From contig JBOGJI010000144.1 in NCBI GenBank assembly GCA_050747865.1, forward strand, positions 1 to 8,410: a stretch of DNA of 8,410 bases, given 5' to 3'. The notes below the pieces were generated by a model, which was not told where the DNA came from, did no database searches, and saw nothing but the letters and a program-made list of their open reading frames with translations. Position 1 is the stretch's first letter; the number at the start of each line of letters is the position of its first letter. This document shows positions 6,055-8,410 of this stretch, in pieces. A program made the translations under genes and the position numbers. This stretch comes from JBOGJI01 sp050747865. Its GTDB lineage: Bacteria > Acidobacteriota > Thermoanaerobaculia > Multivoradales > JAHEKO01.

Positions 6055-7257
6055 GTGTCGATCGGGCGAGATCGCAGGCTCCTGCTGACCGGCGCCGCCG
6101 TCCGAGCTGCCGCAACGTCCCTCATCGGCGTCCTGTTGGGTGTCCACCTCGCGCGCCTGGGTTTCGGCAGCCGCGAGATTGGATGGATCTCGGGGCTGGG
6201 GTTGGCCGGAGTCACGCTCGCCGCGCTCCTGGTCACCATGGGAGCCGACCGCTGGGGTCGACGCCGGACGCTCCTTGTGCTCACCACCACCGGCGTCGCG
6301 GGGGGTGCGGCGCTGCTGCTTTCCAGCTCGTTCTGGCTCCTAGCGCTCGCTGCGTTCGGCGGCATGGTCAACGCCATGGGACGCGACCGGGGGGCCTCCG
6401 GCATCCTCGAGCAGACGCTGATCCCGGCCGTTGCCACGCACGAGCGCCGAACGCTGGCCTTCGCGTGGCTCCACATGGCGCGCGACGCGGGCTCGGCTCT
6501 TGGGGCGCTGCTTGCGGGGCTCCCCACTTGGCTCGAGCACGGTTTCGCACTGTCGCCTACCGAGGCGAGCCGTGGCGGGTTGGCGCTCTACCCGCTCCTG
6601 CTTGCGGCCAGCATTCCGCTCTATGCGTGCGTGTCCCCAGCCGTCGAGCGCGGCACAGGAACGCTCCATTCGCGCCTCTCGCCTACAAGCCGGCGCATCA
6701 TCTCGCGCCTCTCCATCCTGTTCGCGTTGGACGGCCTGGGGGGCGGGCTGCTCCTGACGACTCTCGTGGCCTACTTCTTCTTCGAACGATTCGGTGTCGA
6801 ACCCGGCGGGCTGGCGCTCCTCTTCTTCGGCGTGCGCCTGGCCAACATCGCCTCCTACTTCGGGGCCGCCTGGCTGGCCCGCCGTATCGGGCTGGTGAAC
6901 ACGATGGTGTGGACGCACCTACCGGCGAGCCTGCTGCTCATCGCCGTCGCCATGGTACCGAGCCTGCCTTGGGCGGTCGCACTCTTCCTCGCGCGCGAGC
7001 TGCTCGTGGAGATGGACGTGCCGACCCGTGAGTCCTATACGGTGGCGGTCGTCGGGGAGAGCGAGCGCCTCGCCGCGGCGGGCCGGACGAACCTGGTCCG
7101 CCTCGCCACATGGGCGATTGGCCCGGTCGCCGGCGGCGTCGCCATGCGGCATCTCGGGCTCGGCGCGCCGCTCGTCATCGGCGCCGGGCTCAAGATCCTG
7201 TACGACCTCGCTCTGTGGACGAGCTTCCGCCGCCTCCGGCCACCGGAGGAGCATTGA
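6055..7257 (+). CDS. Major facilitator superfamily transporter
   Basis: This 400-residue integral membrane protein has about 12 hydrophobic segments in two halves separated by a central polar loop (about 195-215). The motif-A-like sequence GADRWGRRRTL (63-73) between helices 2 and 3 identifies the major facilitator superfamily, whose members move small solutes by uniport, symport or antiport. MARDAGSALGALLAG (141-155) resembles the helix-4/5 region of drug and solute exporters, but the substrate cannot be named. The open frame extends upstream through the SDR gene in another register. GTG 6055 is chosen because the recognisable MFS sequence begins just after it and it follows the SDR stop by 23 bases. 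The C-terminal end overlaps moaE on the opposite strand. Confidence 0.87.
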   Translation: MSIGRDRRLLLTGAAVRAAATSLIGVLLGVHLARLGFGSREIGWISGLGLAGVTLAALLVTMGADRWGRRRTLLVLTTTGVAGGAALLLSSSFWLLALAAFGGMVNAMGRDRGASGILEQTLIPAVATHERRTLAFAWLHMARDAGSALGALLAGLPTWLEHGFALSPTEASRGGLALYPLLLAASIPLYACVSPAVERGTGTLHSRLSPTSRRIISRLSILFALDGLGGGLLLTTLVAYFFFERFGVEPGGLALLFFGVRLANIASYFGAAWLARRIGLVNTMVWTHLPASLLLIAVAMVPSLPWAVALFLARELLVEMDVPTRESYTVAVVGESERLAAAGRTNLVRLATWAIGPVAGGVAMRHLGLGAPLVIGAGLKILYDLALWTSFRRLRPPEEH

Positions 7258-7669
7258 TCGGCTCCTCCTCGCGCCAGGCGCTGGAGCCGTCGGCGTAGCG
7301 TTCGCGCTTCCAGATCGGCGCCTCGCGCTTCAAGCGCTCCAGGGTCTCGCGGCAGGCGGCGAAGGCCGCCTCCCGGTGGGCGGCAGAGGCGGCGATGGCG
7401 ACGCTCGCCTCGCCCACCACGAGGTCTCCCAGCCGGTGGCGGATGCGTACCCGGGCCCGGTGTCCGGCTCCGACCTCTTCCTCGATCCGGACGAGGGTGG
7501 GCTCGGCCAGCGGCTCGTAGGCCGTGTATTCGATCCCCGTGACCCGGCGGCCGCCGTGGTTGTCGCGTACCACGCCGACGAAGCTCACCACGCCGCCGTG
7601 CGAGACATCGGTCACCTCGGCGAGCAGGGAGTCGGGCTCGAGAGGTTCCCGGGTCAGACGGGAGGACAT
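7190..7669 (-). CDS. moaE: Molybdopterin synthase catalytic subunit MoaE
   Basis: This 159-residue cytoplasmic large subunit of molybdopterin synthase, acting with MoaD, inserts the dithiolene sulfurs into precursor Z (cyclic pyranopterin monophosphate). Family signatures in order are GGVVSFVGVVRD (25-36), IEYTAYEPLAE (46-56), HRLGDLVVGEASV (78-90), AHREAAFAACRE (97-108) and LKREAPIWKRE (113-123). Lys114 and Lys121 have the seven-residue spacing of the catalytic lysines of E. coli MoaE. The start is two bases after the moaD stop, so the pair is translated together. A Gly/Ser-rich tail (about 139-159) goes beyond the conserved part and is encoded on the strand opposite the MFS 3' end, overlapping it by 68 bases. 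The tail may be dispensable. Confidence 0.95.
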   Translation of the reverse strand: MSSRLTREPLEPDSLLAEVTDVSHGGVVSFVGVVRDNHGGRRVTGIEYTAYEPLAEPTLVRIEEEVGAGHRARVRIRHRLGDLVVGEASVAIAASAAHREAAFAACRETLERLKREAPIWKRERYADGSSAWREEEPINAPPVAGGGGSSSTERGRTGS

Positions 7670-7671
7670 CG

Positions 7672-7917
7672 TCAGCCCCCGGAGACGGGCGGCAGGAGAG
7701 CCACCTCGCAGCCATCGGCAAGGGGCGCGTGGGGCGACACGAGCTCCCCGTCCAGAGCCACGGCGAGGCGCGCGCGCAACGGACCGAGAGTCGGCCGCCG
7801 GCGCGTCAGCTCGTCGAGGAGCGACTCGACGGTCGCGGCGTCGGCCAGCTCGACCTCCTCCGCCGTACCCGCCAGCACCTCGGCGGCCGAGGCGAACGCC
7901 ACCACGCGAACCTTCAT
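7672..7917 (-). CDS. moaD: Molybdopterin synthase sulfur-carrier subunit MoaD
   Basis: This 81-residue ubiquitin-fold sulfur carrier is activated at its C-terminus by the MoeB-type enzyme and delivers sulfur to MoaE. It starts with MKVRVVAFASAAEVLAG, typical of MoaD, and contains the mid-protein LAVALDGELV strand. It ends in LPPVSGG, giving the required terminal Gly-Gly for adenylation and thiocarboxylation. Length is normal (about 80). An upstream in-frame extension exists, but it does not resemble MoaD, and the ATG at 7917 matches the family start. No Shine-Dalgarno sequence precedes it. A TACAAT box lies six bases upstream instead. moaE follows after two bases. Confidence 0.93.
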   Translation of the reverse strand: MKVRVVAFASAAEVLAGTAEEVELADAATVESLLDELTRRRPTLGPLRARLAVALDGELVSPHAPLADGCEVALLPPVSGG

Positions 7918-7923
7918 GCGGCC

Positions 7924-7929
7924 ATTGTA
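7924..7929 (-). promoter_or_regulatory. Candidate -10 box (TACAAT) for moaD-moaE, leaderless start likely
   Basis: On the minus strand TACAAT differs from TATAAT at one position and ends six bases before the moaD ATG. The spacing puts the transcription start at or next to the ATG. The sequence GGCCGC between them contains no ribosome binding site. The expected -35 position, 17 bases upstream, reads GGGCCC and is not a match. Confidence 0.45.
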
Positions 7930-7943
7930 GCGTCGGCTGGTGG

Positions 7944-8410
7944 CTAGGGCCCGTAGAGCGTGAGGCTGAAGGTCTTGGCGAGGAAGACGGCCATCTGGTC
8001 GCGGCTGACCGGGTTGGCCGGGCAGTAATTGCCGGCGCCGCAGCCCGCCGTGATCCCGCGGTCGACCAGGTCCTCGATCCAGTCGGCGAACAGCGACGGG
8101 CAGGGCACGTCGTTGAAGACCCCCGTGCACGCCGGCGGCGTGTAGGTGCCGCCCTCCAGGGCCTTGAGCAGGAACACCGGCATCTGGTCGCGGGTGTTGG
8201 CCGCCGAGGGGCAATATTCGCTCGCCCCGCAGCCGCCGGTCACGCCGTGGTGCAGCAGGGTCTCGATCCACGGGTAGAACGAGCTCGCCCGCGGCACGTC
8301 CGTGAAGCTGTCGCCGATGTGCAGGGTCCAGATCCGGGTCGGCCCTCCCGCCAGCGTCTCCTCGAAGGTCGCATCCCAGTGCGCCGCCGGACGCGTCGCC
8401 GGGTCGTTCA
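7944..8410 (-). CDS. C-terminal part of a protein with Cys-bearing SLH-like repeats (5' end outside the window)
   Basis: The frame is open to the window edge and gives 154 visible residues, ending at TAG 7944-7946. The N-terminal visible part (1-32) reads HWDATFEETLAGG and TRIWTLHI and is not recognised. It is followed by two repeats of about 60 residues. Each has a DVP motif, W-I-E helix, G-(V/I)-T-(G/A)-GCG, YCP, RDQM and VFL-K. This is the pattern of S-layer-homology-like domains in which the usual motif is joined to cysteines. Such repeats commonly occupy the C-termini of secreted or surface proteins. Cysteines at GCG, YCP and PACT/VPCP could form disulfides outside the cytoplasm. The N-terminal function cannot be inferred. 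The GTG at 8297 that could look like a start is the internal DVP valine. Confidence 0.85.
   Translation of the reverse strand, partial: NDPATRPAAHWDATFEETLAGGPTRIWTLHIGDSFTDVPRASSFYPWIETLLHHGVTGGCGASEYCPSAANTRDQMPVFLLKALEGGTYTPPACTGVFNDVPCPSLFADWIEDLVDRGITAGCGAGNYCPANPVSRDQMAVFLAKTFSLTLYGP
7947..8123 (-). repeat. SLH-like repeat 2 (C-terminal)
   Basis: This is the second repeat, about 59 residues from GVFNDVPCPSLF through DRGITAGCG, NYCP, RDQMAVFLAKT to the stop. It has an additional Cys in VPCP not present in repeat 1. The repeat closes the protein with a short LTLYGP tail. Confidence 0.8.
8124..8312 (-). repeat. SLH-like repeat 1
   Basis: This is the first of two tandem protein repeats, about 63 residues from DSFTDVPRASSF through HHGVTGGCG, EYCP, RDQMPVFLLKA to a TPPACT spacer. 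It aligns with the next repeat at DVP, WIE, GCG, YCP and RDQM. Confidence 0.8.

Noticed and set aside
7916..7926. Three-codon upstream ORF (ATG GCC GCA TGA) overlapping the moaD start
   Set aside because: It would need a transcript beginning upstream of the likely -10 box and has no ribosome binding site. Probably chance.

Overview
The window is high-GC bacterial DNA, densely packed with genes. No rRNA, tRNA, CRISPR array or IS transposase is visible. The host is not certain. The best clue is the partial minus-strand gene at the right edge, which carries cysteine-bearing, S-layer-homology-like repeats (DVP..LF..WIE.L...G.T.GCG...YCP....RDQM.VFL.K). From memory, this repeat type is common in Acidobacteriota of the Thermoanaerobaculia/Holophagae kind. 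Secreted S10 peptidases are also frequent there. This assignment is an inference.

Layout. Positions 1-120 hold the 3' end of a group II intron: domain V, then a domain VI hairpin ending in CTAC. The intron stops two bases before the ATG of a MoeB/ThiF-type adenylyltransferase fused to a rhodanese domain (123-1307). Three plus-strand hydrolase genes follow: a secreted S10 serine carboxypeptidase-like protein (1394-2965), a membrane-anchored SH3-like/HEXXH metallopeptidase (2986-4401), and an exported SGNH/GDSL esterase overlapping its neighbour by 11 bases (4391-5092). After a 132-base gap come a divergent SDR-fold protein whose catalytic-Lys position is Cys (5225-6031) and an MFS transporter with a GTG start (6055-7257). 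On the minus strand, converging on the transporter, are moaD (7672-7917) and moaE (7190-7669). moaE overlaps the transporter's 3' end by 68 bases. The partial Cys-rich repeat gene (7944-8410, minus) lies directly upstream of moaD.

How the genes fit together. The left-hand MoeB-rhodanese protein and the right-hand MoaD and MoaE form a coherent molybdopterin-dithiolene module. MoeB-type E1 adenylates the MoaD C-terminal Gly-Gly, the rhodanese domain can supply persulfide sulfur, and MoaE with thiocarboxylated MoaD builds the dithiolene. About 6 kb of unrelated hydrolase, SDR and transporter genes separate the two halves. The three hydrolases carry export or membrane signals and may be co-transcribed.

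The most noteworthy points are: (1) the intron end supplies the apparent Shine-Dalgarno sequence of moeB, buried in the domain VI stem; (2) three genes that lack a well-placed Shine-Dalgarno sequence have a TAnnnT box 6-9 bases before the start codon, suggesting leaderless transcripts; (3) the SDR protein lacks the active-site Lys; (4) moaE and the MFS gene overlap convergently. I found no convincing novel multi-gene defence or biosynthetic system.
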